Source: Drosophila pseudoobscura (taxonomy: Eukaryota; Arthropoda; Insecta; Diptera; Drosophilidae). Taken from it: a stretch of DNA of 64,000 nt. The stretch spans positions 1,364,001-1,428,000 of the forward strand of contig NC_046681.1 of the NCBI RefSeq assembly GCF_009870125.1, given 5' to 3'. Made by a program: the position numbers and the translations under genes. The notes below the pieces were generated by a model that was not told the origin of the DNA, ran no database searches, and saw nothing but the letters and a program-made list of their open reading frames with translations. Shown in pieces: positions 9,580-18,780 of this stretch (positions are counted from its first letter, which is position 1; each line of letters begins with the position of its first letter).

Positions 9580-10815
9580 TTGGTTCCCAGTGCCGTGCTT
9601 AAACTTAGTGCGGATTCACTTTGCGTGCCTCTCTTAAAACTGTTCAACCTCTCTCTCGAGCTTGCTGATTTTCCCACCATCTGGACGGAATCATACATAA
9701 TTCCTATTCATAAAAAGGGGTCTAAATCAGACGTCTCAAACAACCGTTGTATTTCCAATCCATCTGCCATTCCTAAACTCTTCGAAAAAATTATTACTTC
9801 TCAGCTCCAACACTTCTGTAGTTCCCTGTTATCAGAATCACAGCACGGATTTGTAAAACGTCGCTCCGTTTCATCTAACCTCCTTGAATTTTCCTCCTTC
9901 GTAACTGCCGGATTTGCAAAGCAATGTCAAACTGACGTAGTTTATACTGATTTTAGTAAAGCTTTCGATTCAGTTAATCACAACCTCCTCATCCACAAAC
10001 TATCCCTACTAGGATTTCCGACTAAACTTCTTCACTGGACTAATGCGTACCTTTGCAATCGTTCTCAGCGTGTCTGCTTCCAATCTTCTCTTTCTAAACC
10101 AGTTTTTGTCTCTTCGGGTGTGCTGCAAGGTAGCCATCTCGGGCTCTTATTATTTAACCTCTTTATCAACGATCTTCCCCAAGTTTTAACGAATTCACGA
10201 GTCCTAATGTATGCTGACGATGTCAAGCTATGTTTTTTCTACAGCGATCCGGTGTCCCCGTTATTTCTTCAATCAGATCTCGACGCTCTCATCAATTGGT
10301 GTATTATTAACGCTCTTCCTCTTAACATTTCCAAATGTAACGTCATGACCTTCCATCGCAACAAGCCTTACCTTTTTGACTTTACAATTAATAACATTTC
10401 CTTGGAACGCCTGTACAATGATAATGACTTAGGCATTATCTTCGTTCCGAACTTATGTTTAATTCTCATATATCCGCTATTTCGAATAAAGCCAAAGGAG
10501 TCCTTGGCTTTATCAAAAGATAGTCGAAGGAATTTTCTGACCCCTATACCACTAAACTACTCTACGTTTCTCTTGTACGGCCTATCTTGGAATATGGTTC
10601 CTGTATCTGGTCCCCCCATTACCAAAAATATCAAGATATGCTTGAGTCCGTTCAAAAACAATTCCTTATCTTTGCCCTGCGCGGACTTAATTGGGACCCC
10701 TCTCATCATCTTCCTTTTTATGAGAGTCGGCTGCGCCTCATTAACTTGCACTCTCTTGAAAGATGTAGAACTTTTTAATATTGGGAACCTCTTAGACGAT
10801 TCCATCTTCAAATAG
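9580..10815 (+). pseudogene. LINE reverse transcriptase (CR1-type ORF2)
   Basis: The open frame from 9580 contains IIPIHKKGSKSDVSNNRCIS, SESQHGFVKRRSV, VVYTDFSKAFDSVNHNLL, FVSSGVLQGSHLGLLLFNLF and RVLMYADDVKLCF. These are RT blocks 1-5, with both catalytic sites (YTDFSKAFD and YADD). Downstream, MTFHRNK and NDNDLGIIF fit the thumb region. After about 10440 the true frame shifts. The next block (GSCIWSPHYQKYQDMLESVQ, then QFLIFALRGLNWD) is open in the frame of 10587-10778. Compare QFLIFALRNLNWD in the LINE at 55.9 kb. It would act in target-primed reverse transcription but is inactivated. Confidence 0.85.
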
Positions 10816-10861
10816 AATATTGTAGGTTTGCTCATGTCACGAAAACAAAAAAAAACACATC

Positions 10862-11228
10862 GCGGGACGCGTTCCTTTGGAGTTTACTTGGCATGGGTCT
10901 GAGCCTTCCTAAGCTGGGTGAGGATGTTGGACAGCTCCTCACGCTTCCTCTTGGCACGGATGTGTGTGCCCAGACGGCGCTTCAAGAACTTCAGAGCGCG
11001 CTTGTCCTTGGACACCTTCAGCAACTCCATGGTGGGGGCATGGCCCACCACTTCGCGGACCAGGTCGCGCATGAACTTGGTGTGACGGGTTTGGATGTTC
11101 TTCAAGCGAGATCCACGCAGACCCTTCACCTTCTTGTCTCCGGTGTACTTGACATTCTTGACTTTGGTGGTCTTGTGGCCTTTGTTCAAGCCAATGCACA
11201 GCTCGTAGCGGACAGCTTTGGACAGCAT
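10862..11228 (-). pseudogene. RpL36: RpL36 (eL36) retrocopy, antisense inside the LINE
   Basis: On the minus strand from 11228 to 10884 an intronless frame encodes nearly the whole of ribosomal protein eL36 ([80 protein letters not shown]). eL36 is a structural protein of the large ribosomal subunit of about 115 residues. Four residues (the YEKR-type segment between GHAP and TMELL) are absent, a 12-base in-frame deletion in a conserved stretch. The start differs from the expected MAVRYEL (here [10 protein letters not shown]), so the copy joins the LINE right at its start codon. Some 3' UTR is kept (to about 10862). There is no poly(A) on the correct side: the A-run at 10846-10857 is on the opposite strand. 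It is surrounded by LINE sequence, so it is a dead retrocopy and not the host gene. Confidence 0.85.
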
Positions 11229-11230
11229 TA

Positions 11231-11384
11231 CTTTGCTCTCCGTCTTCCTCTCTGTCCTTCAAACTACTCTGACCATGAATCTTTCCGTAGCCTTTGCCGC
11301 GATTACAATACATTTTTCCATCTTTTTTCGTTTGATACTTGCGCTTCCAAAGTAAAATCTTCTTTAATGAATAATTTAATTTAA
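11231..11384 (+). pseudogene. LINE ORF2 C-terminal tail after the RpL36 insertion
   Basis: The frame reads [20 protein letters not shown], then LCRDYNTFFHLFSFDTC, ending at 11384. This is the C-terminal tail seen also at 1-300 and 56150-56314, and shows that the LINE resumes after the RpL36 copy. The frame happens to be open through the antisense of RpL36 (10893-11384), which I regard as chance. Confidence 0.75.
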
Positions 11385-11486
11385 CTTCTTTCGGCCTTGC
11401 ATTGTGTTACCGTACTTTCCAGTAGCAGATAATCTTATGTTTTGTACATTCCTATTTTTACACAGTTTAACTGTCCATAGTTGAAC

Positions 11487-11510
11487 TCTAAACATTAAAC
11501 ATTAAACATG
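11487..11510 (+). repeat. LINE 3' terminal TTAAACA repeats
   Basis: Three short units (CTAAACAT, TAAACAT, TAAACA) close the LINE 3' UTR immediately before BEL3 sequence. They serve as the element's 3' end in place of poly(A). Confidence 0.6.
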
Positions 11511-12571
11511 CCTTCGAGGCCTTGTTGCTCCCCTCGGGAGTCCCTCGCACGGCTCCTAGCACTATGGCCGCCAGTTCCGCACAGTCTAAGTTTGCCTTGG
11601 CTGCAAGCAGACTGACCCGCATCGACCAGAAGCTTAGAGCTCCAGATGCTAGCACACCAACCCGCTCGCTCTCCCAAGTCCATCGAGAACAACTTCGAAG
11701 CCTGTGGGCAAAGGTGTACGCGGAGTTCGAGGCCTGTTCGGTGACGATGGCGGAAGAGGATCCAGAGGGTGTAACTGATGTCCAAAAGATGTACGATGAC
11801 TGCTACGCGGTCTACGCGCAATACCGAACTGAACAGTCAGCTCGAGCCCCCGACTGTCCCTCACACACCACACCTGGCCGTTCAAGTGTCGACTTCCGGC
11901 GGTTGCCGCCTCCCTCCATGTGACACTGAAGTTTTCAGTGGAGACTACCACCAGTGACCCACGTTCCGAGACCTGTTCACCGCCATCTACATAGAAAACC
12001 CAAGGTTGGCTCCAGTGGAAAAACTGTTTCACCTCAACAAAAAGACCAGCGCTGAAGCCCACGACATAGTGTCACAGGCTACACTTACGAACGAGGGTTT
12101 CGCGTCCGCATGGAACGCCCTCCGTGAGCGTTTCCAAAACAAGAGGCTGATACTCAAGGCTCAGCTGAAGATCCTTTTCAGTCTGCCCCAAATCCGTACC
12201 GAGTCAGCAGCAGCGCTAAAAGAGCTCCAGTGGGCCGTCCACTAGTAGCTCACGACACTCACCCACCCAGGGCGAGCCACAAGCCATGCGTTTCGGACTC
12301 AAGGAAGTCCTTATCCTAGAACTGCCCACTCGTTCGGGACCACAGTGAATCAAACGAGGAGCACGTGTGTGGAGACCGGCACCATACGCTTCTACACCGT
12401 AGCAATCCAGCAAACAAAATTCCTCAGCGTGGCCCGAGCTACATCTACGAGAACCAAGCGTATAAAATCCAAGTTCGTCCGAAGCCCAGCCAAACGTTCA
12501 GTCAGGCCTAAATAATGCCGTATCCGCTCAGTCAAAGAATCTCTGCAGTTTTTCCATCCGTTCTCCGACTA
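11511..12571 (+). mobile_element. BEL3: left part of a BEL/Pao element (gag)
   Basis: This is the left-hand piece of a BEL/Pao LTR retrotransposon whose right-hand part resumes at 44409. It holds gag (11563-12246), a degraded Gag C-terminus with the end of a zinc finger (CGDRHHTLLHRS at about 12370-12410), and leads into the protease region. No 5' LTR is recognisable because a LINE lies immediately upstream. The join to the right part was proved by the U-element target site: protease sequence ending in SRTN on one side and ICGSLLGQETTFGW on the other. Confidence 0.7.
11563..12246 (+). pseudogene. BEL3 Gag, N-terminal and central parts
   Basis: The likely start is the ATG at 11563 (MAASSAQSKFALAASRLTRI), followed by a helical N-terminus (LWAKVYAEFEACSVTM). 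The frame stops at 11923. After a change of frame the central Gag domain reads PTFRDLFTAIYIENPRLAPV, EKLFHLNKKTSAEAHDIVSQ and FASAWNALRERFQNKRLILK, then LKILFSLPQIRTESAAALKE. This is the DUF1759-type domain shared by BEL/Pao Gag proteins, which assemble the particle. BEL2 and BEL-NA have the same block (for example NYDKALNLLMLRFDNKLLHF). It is non-functional owing to stops and the frame change near 11930. Confidence 0.75.
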
Positions 12572-12732
12572 AGCCGGATATCCCCGGATAACGGCCGATA
12601 GCTCTTAACCCTGTACCGCCCCCTGCGTGTGGGAATACCTTTCCTCACAGTTGGTCCGTGAGCCACTTAACTGAATGGACGGACAGATATCCGCTCCAAT
12701 CAGGACATCTTTTTGTGAACTCTTGAGAACTT
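12572..12732 (-). other. Micro-inversion carrying the BEL3/U-element junction
   Basis: On the minus strand 12732-12665 encodes BEL/Pao protease-region sequence (KDVLIGADICPSIQLSGSRT). It continues through CCAAC into TGTGAGG, and then sequence matching the start of the U-element LTR (GCGGTACAGGGTTAAGAGCT, equal to 16399-16418) down to 12572. The neighbours on both sides, BEL3 gag and the rest of the U LTR, are on the plus strand. So about 160 bases spanning the original insertion junction have been flipped, with loss of some 470 bases of LTR. Confidence 0.7.
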
Positions 12733-13087
12733 TTGAGTCGAGTGAGAGCGAACGCGTCAGGCGCCGACTGAGAGGCGGATTTGGGCCTCGTGCCAAGAAT
12801 CGCTGGTCCCAGTCAGTAGAGCCGGCTGTGCCACGCTTGGAGACGCCTTGGGGGGTCCAGGGTAAGTCACGCTCACCAAAAACGCAGAGGAGAACGGTAG
12901 AACCAGCACCGGAGTCGGAATAGCGTAAGATAGCTCTAAGATACCAATAAAGCGCAATTGTCATAACAGTACAAAACCCAACCCGTGCCTTCTTACTTGT
13001 CGTCGTGGCAACATACAAATATTGTTGCAGCGAGCCCACCGACCGCTGAGTCCAGCTGAATCAGACGGAAAAGAACGGTTCGTTACA
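12733..13087 (+). repeat. U element 5' LTR, truncated
   Basis: Nearly identical to 16913-17267 at the end of the complete LTR, ending in CGGTTCGTTACA. Its first part lies inverted at 12572-12664 and the middle (about 470 bases, including the likely promoter) is lost. Confidence 0.85.
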
Positions 13088-13089
13088 AC

Positions 13090-13107
13090 TGGCGCCCAAC
13101 GTGGGGC
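13090..13107 (+). other. Primer-binding site, tRNA-Lys type (U copy 1)
   Basis: TGGCGCCCAACGTGGGGC begins two bases after the LTR end (13087). It is the classic primer site complementary to the 3' end of tRNA-Lys(1,2). Ulysses and Osvaldo elements of Drosophila are known to prime with tRNA-Lys. The second copy is at 17270. Confidence 0.85.
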
Positions 13108-13178
13108 CTCACGACAAGTAAAAGACAAAGTGCGTTTGGGAAGGGCGGTACTGAGTTTGGTATTGCGAGGGCGCAAAA

Positions 13179-14600
13179 ATGAGGAGCCGGCGATGGGTTT
13201 ATTCGTTGAGGAAAGAGGACTTGGTCCAGTGTGCGCGGGCGTGCGGTCTTCGATTGGAAGGCACGCTGGCCGAGATGCTCCGAATCTTCAAGGCGTGGAT
13301 AGAGAAGCACGGAGAGGACGCGGACGCGCTCGAAGCCTGGGTGATGAAGCCGTGACCTGGGCCCAGATGGAGGACGGGACGGATCCATATGAGCGCCTGA
13401 CGCTGCCGGCGAGCGGGGAGCAGGCAACGCTGTGGAGACGGCCGTCCGAGACCCAAGAGGAGCTTATCGCGAGCCTGACGGTCCCGGTGAAAAGGCGGTC
13501 GCCCAGCCGACCACGGGCAGAGAGTGGGGAGAGGCCAACCAGGCCAGCACAGCCAGAGCAAGGGAGCGCGAGAAACCCACATGGGTTGGAAGAGGGGAGA
13601 GCAGGGGAGGATCGTCAGCGGGGACTCGATGAACAGACCACGAGACCGCCCACTTCGAGCTCTGCCCACGTCGCCAAGCAGGTCAGAGAGTGGTCAATCG
13701 AGTGGTCAGCCAACATGTACGGCTTGGATTGGAATTTAATTCCACGAGCAATGCCTGAACTGCTAAAGGGTCGGGCGCTCATGTGGGTAGTAGCCAACAA
13801 CAGGCAGTGTCAGACGTGGAACGCATTTGCGCGTAGCTTCCAAGCGTACTTCCTGCCGAGGGGGTATTTTGAAAAATTACTCCAGGAGCAAAGGTGGGGA
13901 GAGCCATTCAAAGACTGCATAGTGGAGATGCAGACCCTCATGCGGCCACTAAAATGCACGCCCGAAGAGCAGTTGCAGCTCATCAGAGACAACAGCATGC
14001 CCGATTTGTTCATCCGGCCGCATAGGTGCAGAGACCTGGAGCACATCATGACACTGGCCGACGAATTCGAGGCTCTGGAGAGGGACCGGCTGGAGTTCCA
14101 GCGGGAGTGTCCGGCGAGTAAGTACTCAGTAAAGAGTCGGATGACAGCAGACCCGGTGTTGGCATGCCGGAATTTCTCAAAGACGTTCGTGCTCCAGACG
14201 GACGCCAGCGACTACGGACTGGGGGCGATCCTGAAAGGGGGCATCGAAAGCCCAACGGGGAGGATCGCCAGGTGGGCGCTGGAGCTACAACAATACGACT
14301 TCGAAGTGGCATATAGGAAAGGGCAGCTGAACGTGGTGGCGGACGCACTGTCCCGACAGCCATTGGCGGAGCGATGGCTGAGAACCATCGAGGAGGAAAC
14401 AGAGAGTGGACACGAAGCTGAGGCAGAGTGCGAATGGATTAAAATGGTCAAAGAGAGGATGAGGACGGAACCGATGAAATATCCTGATTACGTGGAGGAA
14501 GCAAGTCAGATAATACCGGCACATCCCGCACCGAGCCGGAGAAGAGGAGATAGCATCATGGAAGTTATGCGTCCCAAAGGATCTAAGAGAAAGAGTCATA
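13179..14600 (+). pseudogene. U copy 1: Gag fused to RNase H remnant
   Basis: Gag begins at the ATG at 13179 (MRSRRWVYSLRKEDLVQCAR, then GTLAEMLRIFKAWIEKHGED). This first part runs about 58 codons in one frame and stops near 13353. The rest of Gag is in the frame open from 13022: WSIEWSANMYGLDWNLIPRA, FARSFQAYFLPRGYFEKLLQ, then LADEFEALERDRLEF. No zinc knuckle or protease follows. Gag jumps within ASKYSVKSRM to RNase H (FVLQTDASDYGLGAIL), which in turn has lost its middle and continues at ESPTGRIARWALELQQYDFE and VVADALSRQPL. Gag should form particles, but the RNase H lacks its E and second D. The identical deletions in copy 2 show they are old. Confidence 0.8.
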
Positions 14601-15313
14601 AGAGAGAACAACGACTCGCCGGAGGCGGGGCCCGCGGGAGGCAGAAGGACGATTGCAAGAGTAGCCGCCCGGTACTACTGGCCGGGGATGCACCGAGATG
14701 TGAGGACATATGTGAGAAAGTGTGAAGTCTGCATACGTTACAAACCGAGTCAACTGCAGACGGCCGGGAAAATGCTGACGCAAGTGCCAGAGGAGCCGTG
14801 GGTGACGGTGTGTGCCGACTTCGTAGGCCCTCTGCCCAGGTCAAAGCATGGGAATGCCATGTTATTGGTGATGGTGGATCGGTTCTCGAAATGGACCGAA
14901 TCGGTCCCCTTGAGAAAGGCCACTGCGGAAGCACTAACAAAAGCGTTCCGAGAGCGCATCGTGTCCCGGTTTGGCGTGCCAAAGGTGGTGATCACGGATA
15001 ATGGAGTCCAGTTCACCAGTAGAGTTTTTAAGAGGTTTTTGGAGCAGATGGGCGTACGGCATCAGTTCACGGCCCCTTACACGCCGCAGGAGAACCCGAC
15101 GGAGCGAACTAACCGGACAGTGAAAACTATGATAGCTCAGTTCACCGAAGGGAACCAGAGGAACTGGGATGAGAAATGGTCAGAGATAATGTTGGCCGTA
15201 AATTCAGGGATGACCGAGTCCACCGGGTACTCGCCGGCGTTTATTGTCTTTTATTCTTTTCTTTTAGTATTGTCTTTTATTTATAGAGCCAAGGCTACCA
15301 AACGCTCTATACG
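14600..15313 (+). pseudogene. U copy 1: integrase
   Basis: After a frameshift near 14540-14600, one frame reads RTIARVAARYYWPGMHRDVR, TYVRKCEVCIRYKPSQL, VCADFVGPLPRSKHGNAMLL, ITDNGVQFTSRVFKRFLEQM and ENPTERTNRTVKTMIAQF. The HHCC finger has lost its histidine part (SPEAGPAGGRRT where an HLG is expected). The DDE residues D (ADFVGP), D (ITDNG) and E (PTERTN) are present. At 15240 the GYSPAFIVFG block is interrupted by a roughly 40-base T-rich insertion with a repeated TATTGTCTTTTATT. The expected REPRLPNALYDEE follows in another frame. Integrase would join cDNA to the chromosome. Confidence 0.85.
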
Positions 15314-15776
15314 ATGAAGAAGTGCTTGGCACAGGGCAGGGCACGCCCACACCGGACGAGAACGCGGCCAAGTTGAGAGAATTATTTCAATTTCAATTAT
15401 TTCAGTGGCAGTGTGCTCTCCGGTGCAGCGCTGTGGAGCAGAGGCAGATGGCGCGTCTGCGTAAGGAGACGGAGGAGGCGATGGCGAAGCGGACGGAGAG
15501 CGCGGCAGACGGTCCGAGGTCGGAGCGAGGTCCCTGGCAATGGCCGGAACCCGGCCCGAGCTGCAGCGTCAGGCATCGTGCCCCCAGACGGGGCCGGCGG
15601 ACAACCCACGGTGGCAGCACATCAAACGCGAGGAGTGGCCGACCGTCGTCACGCGCTCTCTCGCGCGGATGAGGCAAACGTCGATGAGGGTGAAGCGCCT
15701 GGTCAACGACGGTGGCGTCCGGTACCGTCTATCGGTGTCCACCGATCGGCAGGAGGTGTTCCGGGCAACACACTGA
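15313..15776 (+). CDS. U copy 1: 3' accessory reading frames (unknown function)
   Basis: Two overlapping frames lie downstream of integrase. In one (15322-15672) the start (EVLGTGQGTPTPDENAAKLR) is the integrase C-terminus, and QMARLRKETEEAMAKR fits the ARHYN-type helix. In the other, 15540-15776 encodes 78 residues ending RSLARMRQTSMRVKRLVNDG and then GVRYRLSVSTDRQEVFRATH. That frame is intact in copy 2 (19720-19956) too. Its C-terminus resembles the WVKVGRTGDVRIGTWFRAT segment downstream of integrase in element A. I do not recognise a domain, and it may be a conserved accessory protein of this lineage. It is not an envelope. Confidence 0.45.
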
Positions 15777-16386
15777 ATAGAAGAGAAGAGTAAAAAGAAT
15801 TAGAAACAAAAACGAATAAAAAAAAAAATAAAGAAGAAGACCTTGGTATTTACCTTTCAGCAGAAGAACAGAGGGGCATCGCTAGAAATAATCGGTAAAG
15901 TATGAATGAATGCGGCGGAAGGCACCAGCGAAGGGCAGAAAGGGAAACCGGGCACGCACAAGAAAAAAAAAAAAAAACCAGGAACAACGAGAAGATAGCA
16001 CTTTTCCCAGTCCATTGAGGAATTCGCGATGCGGAATTAGAATACGCACGCTGCGAGATATCGAGTATATCACAAAAGCGCCCCTATGCTTTATCGAGTG
16101 GATCGTAAAGGCAACTCTACGCCATATCGAGTAGGTCAGAATAGCGACCCTACCCTATATCGAGCGGATCACAAGAGCTCCTATGCGAACTATCGACAAG
16201 GTGAAAACGAATCGATCGCTCACATTGGAGAGATACGGCAACACCGCACTGGGCGAGGCCGAGGAAGGGCGCCAGGGTGCACCCGGTTCGGGAACAAAGC
16301 GCGCGCGCGCCGTTCGCGCGGGTTTTTTTTTAAACGTCCCAAACATGGGACGCGGAAAGCCAATGCCAATGAAAGAAAGGGGGAAG
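15777..16386 (+). other. U element 3' UTR and polypurine tract
   Basis: No gene. After an A-rich stretch (15790-15840) come about 500 bases with four loosely repeated TATCGAG motifs (16057-16165), an alternating GCGCGCGC tract near 16300, and a purine run GAAAGAAAGGGGGAAG (16371-16386). That run ends directly at the TG of the LTR and is the likely plus-strand primer. The same stretch recurs at 23459-23994. Confidence 0.65.
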
Positions 16387-17267
16387 TGTGAGGAGAAGCG
16401 GTACAGGGTTAAGAGCTATCGGCCGTTATCCGGGGATATCCGGAGGCGGCGAATTCCCAAGGAGAGCTCTCCCGGAGACCCAAGATGAGAGGGGAGGCCC
16501 CCGGAGAGAGAACAGCGGGATGACGGGATCGGGCCGGCAGTGGCCCAGCGCATCAGCGCGAGCAGAGAATGAAGGAAACACCAATGGAAAAGTACGGGCA
16601 CCGCATGGCGGAAAGTGCCGTTAGCGCCAGGCGGAGTCGGCGGCGCCGACGCAGAAGCGAGCCTATAAGAGGGGGGCCGCGTCCAGGAAAAGGGACAGTC
16701 AGCGAGCGGAGCTATCGAGTGTGAAGTGAATAGTGAGCAACAAGAGACCGAGCAAAGGGCAAAAAACTTTGGAATTAACGCGTTGTGTGAGGATTGAGAG
16801 GCGGACTCGAGCATACAGCCAAGAGCCAAAAGGTCCCAATCCCTTGAACCAACGGTGCCACGCTTGGAGTGCATCCCACAGGGAGTGAGACACCTTCGGG
16901 CCGAAAAGCCAAGTGAGTCGAGTGAGAGCGAACGCGTCAGGCGCCGACTGAGAGGCGGATTTGGGCCTCGTGCCAAGAATCGCTGGTCCCAGTCAGTAGA
17001 GCCGGCTGTGCCACGCTTGGAGACGCCTTGGGGGGTCCAGGGTAAGTCACGCTCACCAAAAACGCAGAGGAGAACGGTAGAACCAGCACCGGAGTCGGAA
17101 TAGCGTAAGATAGCTCTAAGATACCAATAAAGCGCAATTGTCATAACAGTACAAAACCCAACCCGTGCCTTCTTACTTGTCGTCGTGGCAACATACAAAT
17201 ATTGTTGCAGCGAGCCCACCGACCGCTGAGTCCAGCTGAATCAGACGGAAAAGAACGGTTCGTTACA
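16387..17267 (+). repeat. Complete U element LTR shared by both copies
   Basis: Starts TGTGAGGAG after the purine tract and ends CGTTACA two bases before the second tRNA-Lys site, 881 bases in all. It has TG...CA ends. A TATAAG at 16664-16669 lies about 35 bases before an initiator-like TCAG (16699-16702). It serves as 3' LTR for copy 1 and 5' LTR for copy 2. That arrangement arises by LTR-LTR recombination between copies, or by integration of a multimer. Confidence 0.85.
16664..16702 (+). promoter_or_regulatory. Likely promoter in the U LTR
   Basis: CCTATAAGAGG supplies a TATA box (16664) and AGTCAGCGAG a possible initiator (16699). The spacing of about 35 bases is slightly long for a fly TATA-initiator pair. 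The same pair is present in the 3' LTR near 24291-24330, and is deleted from the 5' LTR of copy 1. Confidence 0.45.
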
Positions 17268-17358
17268 ACTGGCGCCCAACGTGGGGCCTCACGACAAGTA
17301 AAAGACAAAGTGCGTTTGGGAAGGGCGGTACTGAGTTTGGTATTGCGAGGGCGCAAAA

Positions 17359-18780
17359 ATGAGGAGCCGGCGATGGGTTTATTCGTTGAGGAAAGAGGAC
17401 TTGGTCCAGTGTGCGCGGGCGTGCGGTCTTCGATTGGAAGGCACGCTGGCCGAGATGCTCCGAATCTTCAAGGCGTGGATAGAGAAGCACGGAGAGGACG
17501 CGGACGCGCTCGAAGCCTGGGTGATGAAGCCGTGACCTGGGCCCAGATGGAGGACGGGACGGATCCATATGAGCGCCTAAAGCTGCCGGCGAGCGCGGAG
17601 CAGGCAACGCTGTGGAGACGGCCGTCCGAGACCCAAGAGGAGCTTATCGCGAGCCTGACGGTCCCGGTGAAAAGGCGGTCGCCCAGCCGACCACGGGCAG
17701 AGAGTGGGGAGAGGCCAACCAGGCCAGCACAGCCAGAGCAAGGGAGCGCGAGAAACCCACATGGGTTGGAAGAGGGGAGAGCAGGGGAGGATCGTCAGCG
17801 GGGACTCGATGAACAGACCACGAGACCGCCCACTTCGAGCTCTGCCCACGTCGCCAAGCAGGTCAGAGAGTGGTCAATCGAGTGGTCAGCCAACATGTAC
17901 GGCTTGGATTGGAATTTAATTCCACGAGCAATGCCTGAACTGCTAAAGGGTCGGGCGCTCATGTGGGTAGTAGCCAACAACAGGCAGTGTCAGACGTGGA
18001 ACGCATTTGCGCGTAGCTTCCAAGCGTACTTCCTGCCGAGGGGGTATTTTGAAAAATTACTCCAGGAGCAAAGGTGGGGAGAGCCATTCAAAGACTGCAT
18101 AGTGGAGATGCAGACCCTCATGCGGCCACTAAAATGCACGCCCGAAGAGCAGTTGCAGCTCATCAGAGACAACAGCATGCCCGATTTGTTCATCCGGCCG
18201 CATAGGTGCAGAGACCTGGAGCACATCATGACACTGGCCGACGAATTCGAGGCTCTGGAGAGGGACCGGCTGGAGTTCCAGCGGGAGTGTCCGGCGAGTA
18301 AGTACTCAGTAAAGAGTCGGATGACAGCAGACCCGGTGTTGGCATGCCGGAATTTCTCAAAGACGTTCGTGCTCCAGACGGACGCCAGCGACTACGGACT
18401 GGGGGCGATCCTGAAAGGGGGCATCGAAAGCCCAACGGGGAGGATCGCCAGGTGGGCGCTGGAGCTACAACAATACGACTTCGAAGTGGCATATAGGAAA
18501 GGGCAGCTGAACGTGGTGGCGGACGCACTGTCCCGACAGCCATTGGCGGAGCGATGGCTGAGAACCATCGAGGAGGAAACAGAGAGTGGACACGAAGCTG
18601 AGGCAGAGTGCGAATGGATTAAAAAGGTCAAAGAGAGGATGAGGACGGAACCGATGAAATATCCTGATTACGTGGAGGAAGCAAGTCAGATAATACCGGC
18701 ACATCCCGCACCGAGCCGGAGAAGAGGAGATAGCATCATGGAAGTTATGCGTCCCAAAGGATCTAAGAGAAAGAGTCATA
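17359..18780 (+). pseudogene. U copy 2: Gag fused to RNase H remnant
   Basis: Almost base for base the same as 13179-14600, with the same gag frame break and the same joins from Gag (DRLEFQRE) to RNase H (LQTDASDYGLGAIL) and on to ESPTGRIARW. Differences noticed include KLPASAEQ for TLPASGEQ near 17577 and WIKKVKE for WIKMVKE near 18620. Because both copies carry identical deletions, they derive from one already-deleted parent. Confidence 0.8.

Larger units (their letters stand above)
8359..11510 (+). mobile_element. CR1-type LINE with internal deletions
   Basis: Components in order: an ORF1-like or unassigned Ser/Pro-rich frame (8359-8555), an endonuclease remnant (about 8553-8846), a gap with frame breaks (8850-9580), RT (9580-about 10800), an inserted antisense RpL36 copy (about 10860-11230), the ORF2 tail (11231-11384) and a 3' UTR ending in short tandem TTAAACA repeats (11487-11510). 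Short 3' repeats in place of poly(A) are known for CR1-clade LINEs. The element lies directly upstream of BEL3 gag sequence, so it probably inserted in the BEL3 5' region. I could not find a target-site duplication. Confidence 0.7.

Noticed and set aside
10884..11228. RpL36 as an active host gene
   Set aside because: Intronless, altered start, 12-base deletion in a conserved region, and flanked on both sides by one LINE.
13022..13178. Start of U Gag at the upstream ATG at 13022
   Set aside because: That ATG lies within the LTR and before the primer site. The ATG at 13179 gives an N-terminus (RRWVYSLRKEDLV) that matches O Gag at 60073.
15240..15290. Spliced intron in the U integrase
   Set aside because: The 40-base T-rich insertion has a duplicated TATTGTCTTTTATT and an AG at its end but no sensible 5' splice site. 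It is shorter than usual introns and shifts the frame. An insertion is simpler.
15844..16386. Taking the U LTR to start at TGGTATTTACC (15844)
   Set aside because: The purine tract GAAAGAAAGGGGGAAG directly before TGTGAGG (16387), and the CAAC target site next to TGTGAGG in the inverted junction, place the start at 16387.
16416..17219. 267-codon minus-strand open frame in the U LTR
   Set aside because: It lies antisense in a non-coding LTR, has no recognisable domain, and reflects GC-rich composition.
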